Assembly: GCF_001657485.1 (NCBI RefSeq)
Contig: NZ_LXFU01000033.1
Span: 1-59,314 of the forward strand
Length of the DNA: 59,314 nucleotides
Direction: 5' to 3'
Origin: Rhizobium sp. WYCCWR10014
Lineage (GTDB): Bacteria > Pseudomonadota > Alphaproteobacteria > Rhizobiales > Rhizobiaceae
In this document: positions 20,359 through 29,754 of the stretch, piece by piece
Layout: each line of letters starts with the position of its first letter
Position numbering within the stretch: the stretch's first letter is position 1
Program-made: the position numbers and the translations under genes
Notes under the pieces: generated by a model
What the model was told of the DNA's origin: nothing
The model's input: the letters and a program-made list of their open reading frames with translations, nothing else
The model's database searches: none

Positions 20359-20949
20359 GTGCTTATCTACGTGATCAGACACGGCCAGACCGCCTGGAAT
20401 GCGGAGCGGCGTCTGCAGGGTCAGAAGGATATCCCGATGAATGCCACGGGCCTGGAACAGGCCCGGCAGAACGGTATCGCGCTTGCGGAGATTCTCGGCG
20501 ACACGGTCGACGAATTCGATTTCGTCGCAAGCCCGCTCGGGCGCACGCGCGCGACCATGGAAATCATGCGCAGCGCCATGGGCCTGCCGCCGCTTGCCTA
20601 TCGCACCGATCCGAGGCTGGTGGAAATTTCCTTCGGCGACTGGGAGGGCTCGACGATCAAGGAGCTTAAGGCGACGCAGCGCGAGCGGGTGGCGGAACGC
20701 AACGCCTCGAAATGGGATTTCATCCCGCCCGGCGATGATGCGGAAAGCTATGAAATTCTCTCCTGGCGCACCGGCTCTTGGCTGAACTCCGTCGATCGTC
20801 CGACGGTCTGCGTCACCCATGGCGGCGTCATCCGCACGCTTTTCCAGACCATCGCCGACCTGCCGAAAAGCAGCGCTGCGGAAGGCGCGATCCCGCAGGA
20901 CCGGATTATCAGGATCGAAACCACTGAGCGGACGATCGCCTGGCTGTAG
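20359..20949 (+). CDS. histidine phosphatase / phosphoglycerate mutase family protein
   Basis: A 196-residue member of the histidine phosphatase superfamily. The phosphohistidine motif VIRHGQTAWN lies at residues 5-14; E82-type EISFGDWEG and the second His in CVTHGGVIRT complete the active site. The cofactor-independent substrate is unknown; many relatives act as broad phosphatases and not as glycolytic mutases. The start is GTG 20359 (MLIYVIRHG), 23 bases after fabI. Confidence 0.88.
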   Translation: MLIYVIRHGQTAWNAERRLQGQKDIPMNATGLEQARQNGIALAEILGDTVDEFDFVASPLGRTRATMEIMRSAMGLPPLAYRTDPRLVEISFGDWEGSTIKELKATQRERVAERNASKWDFIPPGDDAESYEILSWRTGSWLNSVDRPTVCVTHGGVIRTLFQTIADLPKSSAAEGAIPQDRIIRIETTERTIAWL

Positions 20950-21015
20950 GCATTGCAGGGCGATAGGTCGGATTGGGACACGAGCGAGTTGTCGGCCAAT
21001 GAGATTGCCGACACC

Positions 21016-21188
21016 AGCCCCTCATCCGCCTGCCGGCACCTCTCCCCGTAAACGGGGCGAAGGGACATGTCGCAACCTCTCCGTTCCCCGCCAACCTCTC
21101 GCAGGGCACGTCCCCTCGCCCCGTTTTTACGGGGGTCCGAAGGACGGGTCGAGACGAGTGGCTCGACCCCGGTAGGTTAGGGTGAGGG
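21016..21188. repeat. RIME-like mosaic element, long form
   Basis: Opens with CCCCTCATCCGCCTGCCGGC, ends with GGTTAGGGTGAGGGG. It shares a core (CCAACCTCTCGCAGGGCACG) with the element at 28853 in the opposite orientation, but has an added module with the GGGTCGAG...CTCGACCC hairpin (21146-21169) also present at 4808-4831. It fills the gap between two convergent genes (20950-21234), where no gene was seen. Confidence 0.8.
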
Positions 21189-21234
21189 GCAGCCATCGGC
21201 GCGTACGTCACCCGATCATTCTCTAGAGAACTGC

Positions 21235-21495
21235 CTACTTAACGATGTCGAGATCGTTGATGACGCGCTTGCCGTCGACCTCGGTATAGAAGACGATCAC
21301 CTTCACGCCGGCTTCGAGGCCGTCGAAATTGAATTCCTCGGGCGCCTGATAGGTCTTGCCGTCGTCGAGCGTCAGCACGAGGTTGGCCGTGTCGACCTTT
21401 TTGATCGTCGCCTCGACATCGGCGCTCTCGGCAAATCCGCTCATCGGTGACAGGAAGCTGGCTGTTGCCAAAAGCGTGGCGACGACGAAACGCAT
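21235..21495 (-). CDS. DUF1344 family exported protein
   Basis: An 86-residue protein with a signal peptide (MRFVVATLLATASFLSPMSG, cleaved after FAESA or FAE) and a small OB-like beta domain (VEATIKKVDTANLVLTLDDG) that defines DUF1344. Probably periplasmic; function unknown. Start ATG 21495 follows AAAAGGATTGTCGCC. Confidence 0.8.
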   Translation of the reverse strand: MRFVVATLLATASFLSPMSGFAESADVEATIKKVDTANLVLTLDDGKTYQAPEEFNFDGLEAGVKVIVFYTEVDGKRVINDLDIVK

Positions 21496-21739
21496 GGCGA
21501 CAATCCTTTTAAGACGCTGCACGAAAACATGACTGGCCACAGATAAGCTCCTGAATATGGCGAAAATTGCCCGTAAGAATGGCTTTTCCCGCCCAATTGA
21601 TGAATAGGATTTTAAATATAATCAAGATGGTGCGTTAATCCGCGATTTTTCCCTTCCCGCGAGCTCTCGGCATCGCCGGCGGGCAATCGTAAATTAACCC
21701 GCGCGCCCTACAGTTGCTCGTCAACATGGGGGTTTCATT
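21496..21739. other. AT-rich divergent promoter region
   Basis: Lies between the DUF1344 gene and the GGDEF-EAL gene, which point away from each other. It is much richer in A and T than its surroundings (for example TAGGATTTTAAATATAATC near 21606), as expected for promoters. No inverted repeat or known operator is apparent. Confidence 0.45.
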
Positions 21740-24700
21740 TTGTTATCCAGGCTGAGCGACAGCAAGCAGTTGCGGCGCGTGTTGAAGAATAGCCGCGTCT
21801 CGTTTCTGGTTTCGTCGCTTGTCGCCCTCGTCGTCATCATGGTCGGCTTCGGGCTCGACCAGGCCAATACTGGGTCTCATGTGCGTGAACTTCATATCCG
21901 CACCGAAAACGAGACGAACCTCATCCGCGCCCGCGTTATGGCCGAGATCAATATGGACCTCAGCGTCGTGCGCGACCTGACGAACCTGATCTCCGTCAGC
22001 GCGGCAAACGGGGAGGAGATGGAGCGCCAGATCAACTGGCTGCTGATCCAGAACCCGTCTTTCATTCATATCGCCGTCGCGCCTGATTTCATCGTCCGTG
22101 ACATTTACCCGCCGCAGTCCGGCAATGAGCGGATCGGCCGCGACGTGCGCGAAGCTCTCTTCTTTCGCAAGGCGATGACCAGCGCGACCGGCGACCAGTC
22201 GGCGCGCTTCTACGGCCCGATCAGCACCGACGGCCGGGACGCCTTTGCCATCTTCTTCCCGGTTTACGTCAAGGAGAATGGCCAGCGGCGGATCTGGGGG
22301 GCGGTCGAAGTCGCCATTGACCAGACGATGTTCTACCAGGCGACCGGGCTGATGCCGGCACGCGACCGGGAAAATCAGGAGCGCTATCCGCATCTCGGCC
22401 ATCTTTCGATCGCCATTCGCGATATCGGCTTGCCGGCCGCCGCCAAAGCTCCTCCCCCCGCACCGTTCTTCGGGTCCTCCGATATCGACGGCAAGGATCC
22501 GATGCGCCAGAAGATCGGTTTTGCCGGCGGCAAGTGGGAGCTTTCCGCTGTCCCGAACAGCGGCTGGAACGCGATACCCGAAAACCGCACCGAGCTGCGC
22601 CTGATCATCGTTGCCGCCGGCTTCATCATCATCGTGCCGATCTTCTTCGCGACCCTGCTGCTCGGCGAGCGCAATCGCAACATCACCGCGCTGGAGACGC
22701 GCGAGGCAAAATTGCTGGAACTGTCGCAGCGGCTCAACCTGGCGCTGGAATCCTCCAATATCGGCATCTGGGAGCTGGAGGATCATTCGAGCAGCCTGCT
22801 CTGGGACGCGCGCGCTGCAGCCCTGCACGGCAAACCGGCGGCAGAAGGAAGCCGGGCGCTCGACGAATGGCTGGCGGCGATCCTGCCCGAGGATCGCGAG
22901 ACCGCCGAAGTGCATTTCTTCAGCTGCAGCATTGCGGGTGCCGCCTGCACGGCGCAGTACCGGATCCTGCTTGGCGACGGCGGCATCCGCCACCTGCGCT
23001 CGGTCGGCGCCTTCTATACGGATGCCGGCGGCGTCAGCAAGACGATCGGCATCGTCTGGGACGTGACTGCCGATGCGGAGATTACCGACACGCTGCGCAA
23101 AGCCAAGGATACGAGCGAGGTCAAGAATGCCGAGCTGGAGCTGGCGCTTGAAGAGCTGTCAAGCCGCGAGGGGCAGCTCGCCGAGCTTTCCAGCCGGCTC
23201 GACCTGGCGCTCAATTCCTATCAGTGCGGCATATGGGAGGCTCGGCCGGGCCTCGGCGGCTCGATCTGGAACGAGCGGATGCACGAGCTCTATGGGCTTG
23301 CGCCGCGCAACGGCTTCATGACCGAGGAGACCTGGCTAAGCCGCATCCACCCCGAAGACAGGAGCCTGGCGCTCGAGAGCGCGCGTCACTTCAAGCGCAA
23401 CGGCGATACGCACACCCTCGTCTGCCGGGTGATCGTCGACGACGGCTCGGTGCGCTATGTGCGCTCGGTCGGCAAGGTCCACCAGACGGGGACCGGCGAG
23501 ATGAAGATCATGGGCATCGCCTTCGACGCCACGGAAGACGTGCTGATGACGATCCGGCTGAAAGCGGCCAAGGACGAGGCAGTCGCCAAGAATATCGAGC
23601 TCGAGCTTGTCAAGAACAGGATCGAGCACAATTCGCTGCACGACCCGCTGACCGCGCTCGCCAACCGCCGCAAGCTCGACATCGCGCTCGAAGATCTCAC
23701 CCAGGATGGTCGTCAGCAGCGGCAGAAATTCTCGATCCTGCACATCGATCTCGACCGCTTCAAGGACATCAACGACACGCTCGGCCATGCTGCCGGCGAT
23801 GCGATGCTGGTGCACGCCTCGAAGGTGCTCGCCAAGAATGTCCGCGGCAGCGACATCGTCGCGCGCATCGGCGGCGACGAATTCGTCATCCTCGCCCTCG
23901 ACGTCGGCGACAAGGAGATGGCGCAGCTTTCGACGCGGATCATCGAGGAGATGCGCCAGCCGATCGATTTCCAGGGCTTTTCCTGCCGCTGCGGCGTGTC
24001 GATCGGCATTGCGCTCGCCAACGGCATCCATGTCGATGCGCGCAAGGTGCTGATCAATGCCGACATCGCGCTCTATCGCGCCAAGAGCATGGGCCGCAAC
24101 CGCTTCGAATTCTTCAATCACAATCTCCAGGCCGATATCATCAACACCAAGCGCACCGCCGACGAGATCCTCGCCGGCATCGACAATTGCGAATTCACCG
24201 CCTGGTATCAGCCGCAATTCTGCGCCCGGACGATGGAGCTGACCGGCGTCGAGGCGCTGGTGCGCTGGAAGCATCCGTCCAAGGGGTTGCTGACGCCCGA
24301 CAAGTTCCTGCGTATCGCCGACGAGATCAACGTCGTGCAGATGCTCGACCGGATCGTCCTCGAAACGGCGCTGCGCGACAAGATGCGCTGGACGGCGCGC
24401 GGCATTGCCGTGCCCAAGGTCTCGGTCAACGTTTCGGCCCGGCGGCTGCATGACGGCAGCCTGTTGGAATCGCTCGCCGACCTGCATATCCGTCCGGGCG
24501 AGATCTCCTTCGAACTGGTGGAATCGATCTTCCTCGACGAGAGCGAGGACGTCGTCTCGCAGAATCTCGAGCGCATCAAGGCGCTCGGCATCGACATCGA
24601 GATCGACGATTTCGGCACCGGCCATACCTCGATCGTCAGCCTGTTGAAGCTGAAGCCGAAGCGCCTGAAGATCGATCGCCAGCTGGTGCAGCCGATTGTC

Positions 24701-24919
24701 AATGCCTCGCAGGAGCGGGCGCTGGTCAGCTCGATCATCGAAATCGCCCGTTCGCTCGGCGTCGAGACGGTGGCCGAAGGGGTGGAGACGGCGGCCCATG
24801 CCGCACTGCTGCGCGATCTCGGCTGCGATATCCTGCAGGGCTACGCCTTCTCGCGGCCGCTCTCCTTCGACGATTTCACCAACGAAGCCACAGGAACGGG
24901 GTGGCGGCTGGCGTCCTGA
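21740..24919 (+). CDS. membrane CHASE-PAS-PAS-GGDEF-EAL protein
   Basis: A 1059-residue cyclic-di-GMP enzyme. Helix 1 (about 22-42) and helix 2 (about 287-310) bracket a periplasmic sensor that resembles CHASE. Two PAS domains follow (about 335-450 and 485-610), then GGDEF (about 630-790) and EAL (about 805-1050). GGDEF 711-715 is intact, and an inhibitory RxxD site (RGSD, 702-705) lies five residues before it. The EAL domain keeps EAL (838-840), VNVSARRL, FELVES, IDDFGTGHTS, LKIDR and EGVET, so both synthesis and hydrolysis are possible. The start is TTG 21740, preceded by GGGGGTTTCATT. Confidence 0.93.
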   Translation: MLSRLSDSKQLRRVLKNSRVSFLVSSLVALVVIMVGFGLDQANTGSHVRELHIRTENETNLIRARVMAEINMDLSVVRDLTNLISVSAANGEEMERQINWLLIQNPSFIHIAVAPDFIVRDIYPPQSGNERIGRDVREALFFRKAMTSATGDQSARFYGPISTDGRDAFAIFFPVYVKENGQRRIWGAVEVAIDQTMFYQATGLMPARDRENQERYPHLGHLSIAIRDIGLPAAAKAPPPAPFFGSSDIDGKDPMRQKIGFAGGKWELSAVPNSGWNAIPENRTELRLIIVAAGFIIIVPIFFATLLLGERNRNITALETREAKLLELSQRLNLALESSNIGIWELEDHSSSLLWDARAAALHGKPAAEGSRALDEWLAAILPEDRETAEVHFFSCSIAGAACTAQYRILLGDGGIRHLRSVGAFYTDAGGVSKTIGIVWDVTADAEITDTLRKAKDTSEVKNAELELALEELSSREGQLAELSSRLDLALNSYQCGIWEARPGLGGSIWNERMHELYGLAPRNGFMTEETWLSRIHPEDRSLALESARHFKRNGDTHTLVCRVIVDDGSVRYVRSVGKVHQTGTGEMKIMGIAFDATEDVLMTIRLKAAKDEAVAKNIELELVKNRIEHNSLHDPLTALANRRKLDIALEDLTQDGRQQRQKFSILHIDLDRFKDINDTLGHAAGDAMLVHASKVLAKNVRGSDIVARIGGDEFVILALDVGDKEMAQLSTRIIEEMRQPIDFQGFSCRCGVSIGIALANGIHVDARKVLINADIALYRAKSMGRNRFEFFNHNLQADIINTKRTADEILAGIDNCEFTAWYQPQFCARTMELTGVEALVRWKHPSKGLLTPDKFLRIADEINVVQMLDRIVLETALRDKMRWTARGIAVPKVSVNVSARRLHDGSLLESLADLHIRPGEISFELVESIFLDESEDVVSQNLERIKALGIDIEIDDFGTGHTSIVSLLKLKPKRLKIDRQLVQPIVNASQERALVSSIIEIARSLGVETVAEGVETAAHAALLRDLGCDILQGYAFSRPLSFDDFTNEATGTGWRLAS

Positions 24920-25152
24920 TCGCCGCCTGCCGATCGGCCGCGCCCTGACCCCTCCCCGCCTGCGCAGAGAGAATGGCGGCAAGATGTGCCGCCCATCCGT
25001 GGCAACGAACGGAAACAGCGTTTCCTGGGCTGCCGGTTTGGCGCAAAGAAAGGCTTTTGCCTTGGCGGCTTTTTGGCCTATGAGTGTCGCGCCTTTTCAA
25101 GCAATGGCGTGGCCGGCAGCGATCGGCTTTGGCGCGCCACCGGTCGGAACAC

Positions 25153-26250
25153 ATGTCGCACAATACATTCGGTCACCTCTTCCGCGTAACCACCTGGGGC
25201 GAAAGCCATGGTCCGGCGCTCGGCTGCGTCGTCGACGGCTGTCCTCCGGGGCTCAGCTTCAAGCTCGAGGACCTGCAGGTCTGGCTCGACAAGCGCAAGC
25301 CGGGACAATCCCGCTTCGTCACGCAGCGGCGCGAGGACGATCTGGTGAAGGTACTATCAGGCGTCATGCTGGACGCCGACGGCGAGACGATGACGACCAC
25401 CGGCACGCCGATCTCCATGCTGATCGAAAACACCGACCAGCGCTCCAAGGATTATGGTGAGATCGCCAAGCAATACCGCCCCGGCCATGCCGATTATACC
25501 TATGACCTCAAATACGGCATTCGCGACTATCGCGGCGGCGGCCGCTCCTCGGCGCGTGAGACCGCCGCGCGGGTTGCCGCCGGCGGCATCGCCCGCCTGG
25601 TCGTGCCAGGTGTTGCCGTGCGCGGCGCGCTGGTGCAGATCGGCAAACACAAGATCAACCGCCGCAACTGGGATTGGGACCAGGTCGATCAGAACCCGTT
25701 CTTCTCGCCCGATGCCGCAATCGTGCCGGTCTGGGAGGAATATCTCGACAGCATCCGCAAGAACGGCTCCTCGATCGGCGCCGTCATCGAGGTGATCGCC
25801 GAAGGTGTGCCGGCCGGCCTCGGCGCGCCGATCTATGCCAAGCTCGACCAGGACATCGCCTCGCTGCTGATGTCGATCAACGCCGTCAAGGGCGTCGAAA
25901 TCGGCAATGGTTTTGCCGCCGCCGAAACGTCAGGCGAAGACAATGCCGACGAGATGCGCATGGGCAATGACGGCACGCCGATCTTCCTTTCCAACAATGC
26001 CGGCGGTATTCTCGGCGGCATCTCGACCGGGCAGCCGGTGGTGGCGCGTTTCGCCGTCAAGCCGACCTCGTCGATCCTGACCGAACGCCAGTCGATCGAT
26101 GCGGAGGGCAAGAATGTCGATATCCGCACCAAGGGCCGACACGACCCCTGCGTCGGCATCCGCGCCGTGCCGATCGGCGAGGCGATGGTCGCCTGCGCCG
26201 TCGCCGACCATTACCTTCGCGACCGCGGCCAGACCGGCCGTCTGAAATAG
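25153..26250 (+). CDS. aroC: chorismate synthase
   Basis: Final enzyme of the shikimate pathway: EPSP to chorismate, with reduced FMN. The 365-residue protein has the family signatures [38 protein letters not shown] (FMN-binding) and [17 protein letters not shown]. The start ATG 25153 has only a weak Shine-Dalgarno (CGGAACAC) but matches the family N-terminus. The upstream gap (24920-25152) shows no feature. ribBA begins 14 bases after the stop. Confidence 0.97.
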   Translation: MSHNTFGHLFRVTTWGESHGPALGCVVDGCPPGLSFKLEDLQVWLDKRKPGQSRFVTQRREDDLVKVLSGVMLDADGETMTTTGTPISMLIENTDQRSKDYGEIAKQYRPGHADYTYDLKYGIRDYRGGGRSSARETAARVAAGGIARLVVPGVAVRGALVQIGKHKINRRNWDWDQVDQNPFFSPDAAIVPVWEEYLDSIRKNGSSIGAVIEVIAEGVPAGLGAPIYAKLDQDIASLLMSINAVKGVEIGNGFAAAETSGEDNADEMRMGNDGTPIFLSNNAGGILGGISTGQPVVARFAVKPTSSILTERQSIDAEGKNVDIRTKGRHDPCVGIRAVPIGEAMVACAVADHYLRDRGQTGRLK

Positions 26251-26263
26251 GAGCGCTCGCCCC

Positions 26264-27367
26264 ATGTCTTATGACCAGAAGCGCGTCGTCGACGCCATCC
26301 GGGCCTTCGAGGCCGGCGAGATCGTCGTCGTGATGGACGACAATGACCGGGAGAATGAGGGCGACCTGATCGTCGCCGCCGTGCATTGCACGCCGGAGAA
26401 GATGGCCTTCATCGTGCGCCACACCTCCGGCATCGTCTGCGCGCCGATGCCGAAGGAGGAGGCCAAGCGCCTCAACCTCAACGCCATGGTGGCGGAAAAC
26501 GATTCGGCCCATACGACGGCCTTCACCGTCTCGGTCGATTTCAAGCACGGCACATCGACCGGTATCTCGGCCGACGACCGGACGCTGACGGTGCGCAACC
26601 TTGCCAATCCGAATGTCGGCGCTTCCGATTTCGTCCGTCCCGGCCACATCTTCCCGCTGGTTTCCCGCGAAGGCGGGGTGCTGATGCGCTCCGGCCATAC
26701 GGAAGCCGCCGTCGACCTCTGCAAGCTTGCCGGCCTGCCGCTGATCGGCGTCATCTCTGAGCTCGTCAACGATGACGGTACCGTCACGCGCGGACCGCAG
26801 GTGGTCGACTTTGCCGGACAGCACGGGCTGAAGCTCGTCTCCGTCGCCGACCTCATCGCCTATCGCCAGCGCAAGGAAACGCTGATCGAACTCGGCGCCA
26901 GCTTCGACATCGAGACGCCGTTCGGCAAGGCGAAGGCCCATACCTATTCCCTGCCCTGGGACCCGATGCAGCATCTCGCCGTCGTCTTCGGCGACATCCG
27001 GGACGGCGTCGACATCCCGGTGCGTCTGCATCCAGAGAATGTCGCCGAGGATCTCTTCGGCAAGAACAGCCCGGTCGATTTCTACATGCAGAAGATCGCC
27101 GAACAAGGCCGCGGCGTCATCGTCTATCTGCGCGAAGGCTCGGTCGGCGTCGGCCATCACGATAACGGCCGCAAGGCCCGCAACCAGGGCCGCGAAGCCC
27201 ATGCCGAAGCCCAGACGCGCGACAGCGAATGGCTGGAAATCGGCCTCGGCGCGCAGATCCTCAGGGATCTCGGCGTCAGCTCGATCAAGCTGCTCACCAG
27301 CCGCGAGCGCCACTATGTCGGCCTCGAAGGTTTCGGCATCAAGATCAGCACGACCGAGATCTGCTGA
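26264..27367 (+). CDS. ribB: 3,4-dihydroxy-2-butanone 4-phosphate synthase with degenerate GTP cyclohydrolase II domain
   Basis: A 367-residue two-domain protein. The N-terminal half (1-205) is an intact DHBP synthase, making the four-carbon riboflavin precursor from ribulose 5-phosphate: DDNDRENEGDL, RHTSGIVCAPM and SREGGVLMRSGHTEAAVDL. The C-terminal half aligns with GTP cyclohydrolase II, but the zinc motif (SECLTGD..RCDCG in active enzymes) reads HPENVAEDLFGKNSPVDF, with all three cysteines gone, and EGRGIGL reads EGSVGVG. So it should not hydrolyse GTP; a separate RibA is expected elsewhere. Linked to aroC. Confidence 0.92.
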   Translation: MSYDQKRVVDAIRAFEAGEIVVVMDDNDRENEGDLIVAAVHCTPEKMAFIVRHTSGIVCAPMPKEEAKRLNLNAMVAENDSAHTTAFTVSVDFKHGTSTGISADDRTLTVRNLANPNVGASDFVRPGHIFPLVSREGGVLMRSGHTEAAVDLCKLAGLPLIGVISELVNDDGTVTRGPQVVDFAGQHGLKLVSVADLIAYRQRKETLIELGASFDIETPFGKAKAHTYSLPWDPMQHLAVVFGDIRDGVDIPVRLHPENVAEDLFGKNSPVDFYMQKIAEQGRGVIVYLREGSVGVGHHDNGRKARNQGREAHAEAQTRDSEWLEIGLGAQILRDLGVSSIKLLTSRERHYVGLEGFGIKISTTEIC

Positions 27368-27375
27368 AGGAGCTT

Positions 27376-27541
27376 TCCCCCCTTCTCCCCAGCGGGGAGA
27401 AGATGTCCGAAGGACAGATGAGGGGGTGAGCGACGTTTAGGAGCGAGTGCACTGAGCGCAAGCGAAGGGCAATATTGAGCGGCGTGCCATGAGGCCCCCT
27501 CATCCGGCTGCCGCCACCTTCTCCCCGCTGGGGAGAAGGGA
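27376..27541. repeat. two RIME-like half elements in opposite orientation
   Basis: The first (27376-27427) reads CCCCTTCTCCCCAGCGGGGAG through to AGATGAGGGGG; the second (27494-27540) reads CCCCCTCATCCGGCTGCCGC to CCGCTGGGGAGAAGG. They form an inverted pair around 66 bases of other sequence and fill the gap between convergent ribB and the YcaQ-family gene. Each has a strong internal hairpin and may end transcription from both sides. Confidence 0.8.
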
Positions 27542-28732
27542 TTACCCTCTCCACCCCTCCAAAAGCACGACCTTCTCCACACCCGCAAAACGCGCAACCC
27601 GATCAAGCTCCGCTTCCAGCCTCTCCAGCCGCCCGGCTGACGGCTTGACGCCCGGCTCCAGCCAGAGCCGCTTGACATCGAGCGTCGACTTCTTCCGATC
27701 CGCCTTCATGTCGATGCGGCCGATCAGCCGGTCGCCTTCAAGCAGCGGGAAGACGTAATAGCCATATTCGCGCTTCGGCTCGGGCACGAAAATCTCGATG
27801 CGGTAGAAGAAGCCGAACAGGCGTTCGGTACGGTTGCGGTCGCGGATCATCGGGTCGAAGGGGCTGAGCACGCGGATGCGCGGCGGCGCGCCGGGGTAGT
27901 TGTCGAGCGTCGAGAGGAAATAGGCAAACGCCCAAGATGGGCGCGCCTTGCCGCCAAGCGCCGGTTCGATCAACACTTCGATCAGTTCGTCGCGATGGGT
28001 TGATACCCAGGCCTTGGCCTCTTCGGGCGAGACCAGGTTCCAGAAGGCTGATATCTCGCCATGGGTGGCGAAGCCGAGCCGGGTGAGCGCGCTGCGGCAA
28101 GCCCAGTCGACGAATTCCTCGCGGCTCACCTCCGGCTCGCGGAATTCGGCCGGGATGACGCGTTCCGCCAGGTCGTAGATCTTCTGGAAATTCGAGCGGC
28201 CGGCGATGGCGAACTTGCCGGTGTGCCAGAAATATTCGAGCGCCGTCTTGTTCGGATGCCAGTTCCACCAGCCGCCGGAAACGTGGCCATCGGCCTTGAT
28301 ATCGCGTGAGAGGATCGCGCCGTCGCGCTCAACGCGCTCATAGGTCTCCGCGAACGCCGCCTCGAAGCCCTCGCCGCGCCATTTGCGCCAGCGCTCGACG
28401 ATCACCTTTTCCTGATGGCGGAACTTGTGCTTCCAATAGACGAAGAAGGCGCTCGGCAGGATGGAGGCGTCGTGCGTCCAGTGCTCGAACAGCGCGCCGT
28501 CCTTTTCGAGCAGCGCGGTCAGATGCTCGCGCCTGTAGGTCTGATTGCGGGAAAACAGGATCTGATGATGCGCCCGCTCCACCGTCTGGATGCTGTCCAC
28601 CTGGACGAAACCCAGTTCATGGATGAGCTGCAACAAGCCGGCCTTGGTCAAGGCGCGGTTCGGCGGGGCGCTGAGGCCCTGCTTGGCAAGGAAGACACGG
28701 CGGGCGTCGGAATTGGAAAGCAGATTCGTCAT
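27542..28732 (-). CDS. YcaQ-family winged-helix DNA glycosylase
   Basis: A 396-residue protein of the AlkX/YcaQ family (HTH_42), DNA glycosylases that unhook interstrand crosslinks; the archetypes are Streptomyces AZL and E. coli YcaQ. The catalytic QxD motif appears as FVQVDSIQ (about residues 42-49). The winged-helix repeats and the C-terminal LLEGDRLIGRIDMKADRKK segment are typical. It is a cytoplasmic repair enzyme with no linked repair genes here. Confidence 0.88.
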   Translation of the reverse strand: MTNLLSNSDARRVFLAKQGLSAPPNRALTKAGLLQLIHELGFVQVDSIQTVERAHHQILFSRNQTYRREHLTALLEKDGALFEHWTHDASILPSAFFVYWKHKFRHQEKVIVERWRKWRGEGFEAAFAETYERVERDGAILSRDIKADGHVSGGWWNWHPNKTALEYFWHTGKFAIAGRSNFQKIYDLAERVIPAEFREPEVSREEFVDWACRSALTRLGFATHGEISAFWNLVSPEEAKAWVSTHRDELIEVLIEPALGGKARPSWAFAYFLSTLDNYPGAPPRIRVLSPFDPMIRDRNRTERLFGFFYRIEIFVPEPKREYGYYVFPLLEGDRLIGRIDMKADRKKSTLDVKRLWLEPGVKPSAGRLERLEAELDRVARFAGVEKVVLLEGWRG

Positions 28733-28852
28733 GGCCCCATCATAATCCGGAAAATCTTCCTAGCCACCCGATATCGACAGCGAGATTTGCGCTTTCATCA
28801 TCACGGGTTCCCCGTATAGAAGCACTGCTATCAGGTTGGCGCCAATGGCTGG

Positions 28853-28988
28853 CCCCTCACCCTAACCCTCTCCCCGCTCGCGGGGAGAGGGGACGTGCCC
28901 TGCGAGAGGTTGGTGGGGAACGGAGAGGTCGCGGCATATCCCCTTCGCCCCGTTTACGGGGAGAAGGTGGCGGCAGCCGGATGAGGGG
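28853..28988. repeat. RIME-like mosaic element, short form
   Basis: GGCCCCTCACCCTAACCCTC, a CTCTCCCCGC/GCGGGGAGAG hairpin, the core shared with 21016-21188 and then GGCAGCCGGATGAGGGGCA. It lacks the GGTCGAG hairpin module of the longer copy. The rest of 28733-29064 holds no gene that I can support. Confidence 0.8.
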
Positions 28989-29064
28989 CAGGTTTCGGCG
29001 ATCTCCTAGGCCGCGGTGTCGAAGATGACATTGAACCTCCTGCTCGTGTCTCGAAGACCGCAGG

Positions 29065-29754
29065 ATGCGAGGGTTTGGTTTGGATATTCGTTTCGAAGGC
29101 GCCGGGGTCAGTTTCGGGGCGCGGGTGGCGCTGCAGCCGCTGACGCTTGGCATCAGTGGAAAACGTATCGGCGTCATCGGGCTGAACGGCTCGGGCAAGA
29201 CGACTTTCGCGCGGCTGATCAATGGATTGACCAAACCGTCGGTCGGCCGCGTCACCGTCAATGGCCGCGACACGAGCGATGAGAAGGCTGCTGTGGCCGA
29301 TGTCGGCTTCATCTTCCAGTCACCGCAGAACCAGATCATCCTGCCGATCGTCAAAGACGACATCGCCTTCGGGCTGAAACGGCGCGGCTTCACCAAGGCG
29401 GAGATCGAGGCGAAGGTCGAGGGCGTGCTGGCCCGCTTCGGTGCCGAGGCGCTGGCCGATCGGCGCGCGCATGAGCTTTCCGGCGGCGAGCTGCAGGTGG
29501 CCGCTCTCTGCTCGGTGCTGGCGACGGGGCCGGGCATTCTCATCCTCGATGAACCGACCAACCAGCTAGACCTCAAGAACCGGGCGCTGGTCGAAGGGAT
29601 TATCGCCGGGCTGCCGGAAAGCGCCATCATCATCACACATGATCTGGAGCTGATCGCCGGTTTCGAGCGGGTGCTGCTGTTTCATGAAGGGCGGCTTGCC
29701 GCGGATGCGCCGGCTGCCGAAGCGATCGCCCGCTACAAGGAGATCGCCGCCTGA
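29065..29754 (+). CDS. bioM: biotin transporter ATPase BioM
   Basis: ATP-binding component of the BioMNY energy-coupling-factor transporter, homologous to EcfA. The 229-residue protein has Walker A GLNGSGKTTF, the Q-loop IFQSPQNQIILP, the signature LSGGELQ, Walker B ILILDEPTNQ and the H-loop IITHD. Start ATG 29065; a TTG twelve bases later (LDIRFEGAG) is an alternative. Its stop overlaps the bioN ATG. Confidence 0.93.
   Translation: MRGFGLDIRFEGAGVSFGARVALQPLTLGISGKRIGVIGLNGSGKTTFARLINGLTKPSVGRVTVNGRDTSDEKAAVADVGFIFQSPQNQIILPIVKDDIAFGLKRRGFTKAEIEAKVEGVLARFGAEALADRRAHELSGGELQVAALCSVLATGPGILILDEPTNQLDLKNRALVEGIIAGLPESAIIITHDLELIAGFERVLLFHEGRLAADAPAAEAIARYKEIAA

Noticed and set aside
23336..24982. 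A 548-codon open frame antisense to the GGDEF-EAL gene
   Set aside because: Composition and position are those of an antisense shadow; the opposite frame has every GGDEF and EAL motif.
25040..25152. An alternative upstream start for AroC (25084)
   Set aside because: Family alignment begins at [20 protein letters not shown]; the extension has no conserved sequence.
28857..29636. A 259-codon minus-strand frame beginning MMMM
   Set aside because: It covers bioM in antisense and a RIME-like repeat. The Met run arises from the sequence opposite the bioM H-loop region, and no ribosome site was seen. Unlike the leader at 35791 it has no attenuator structure.
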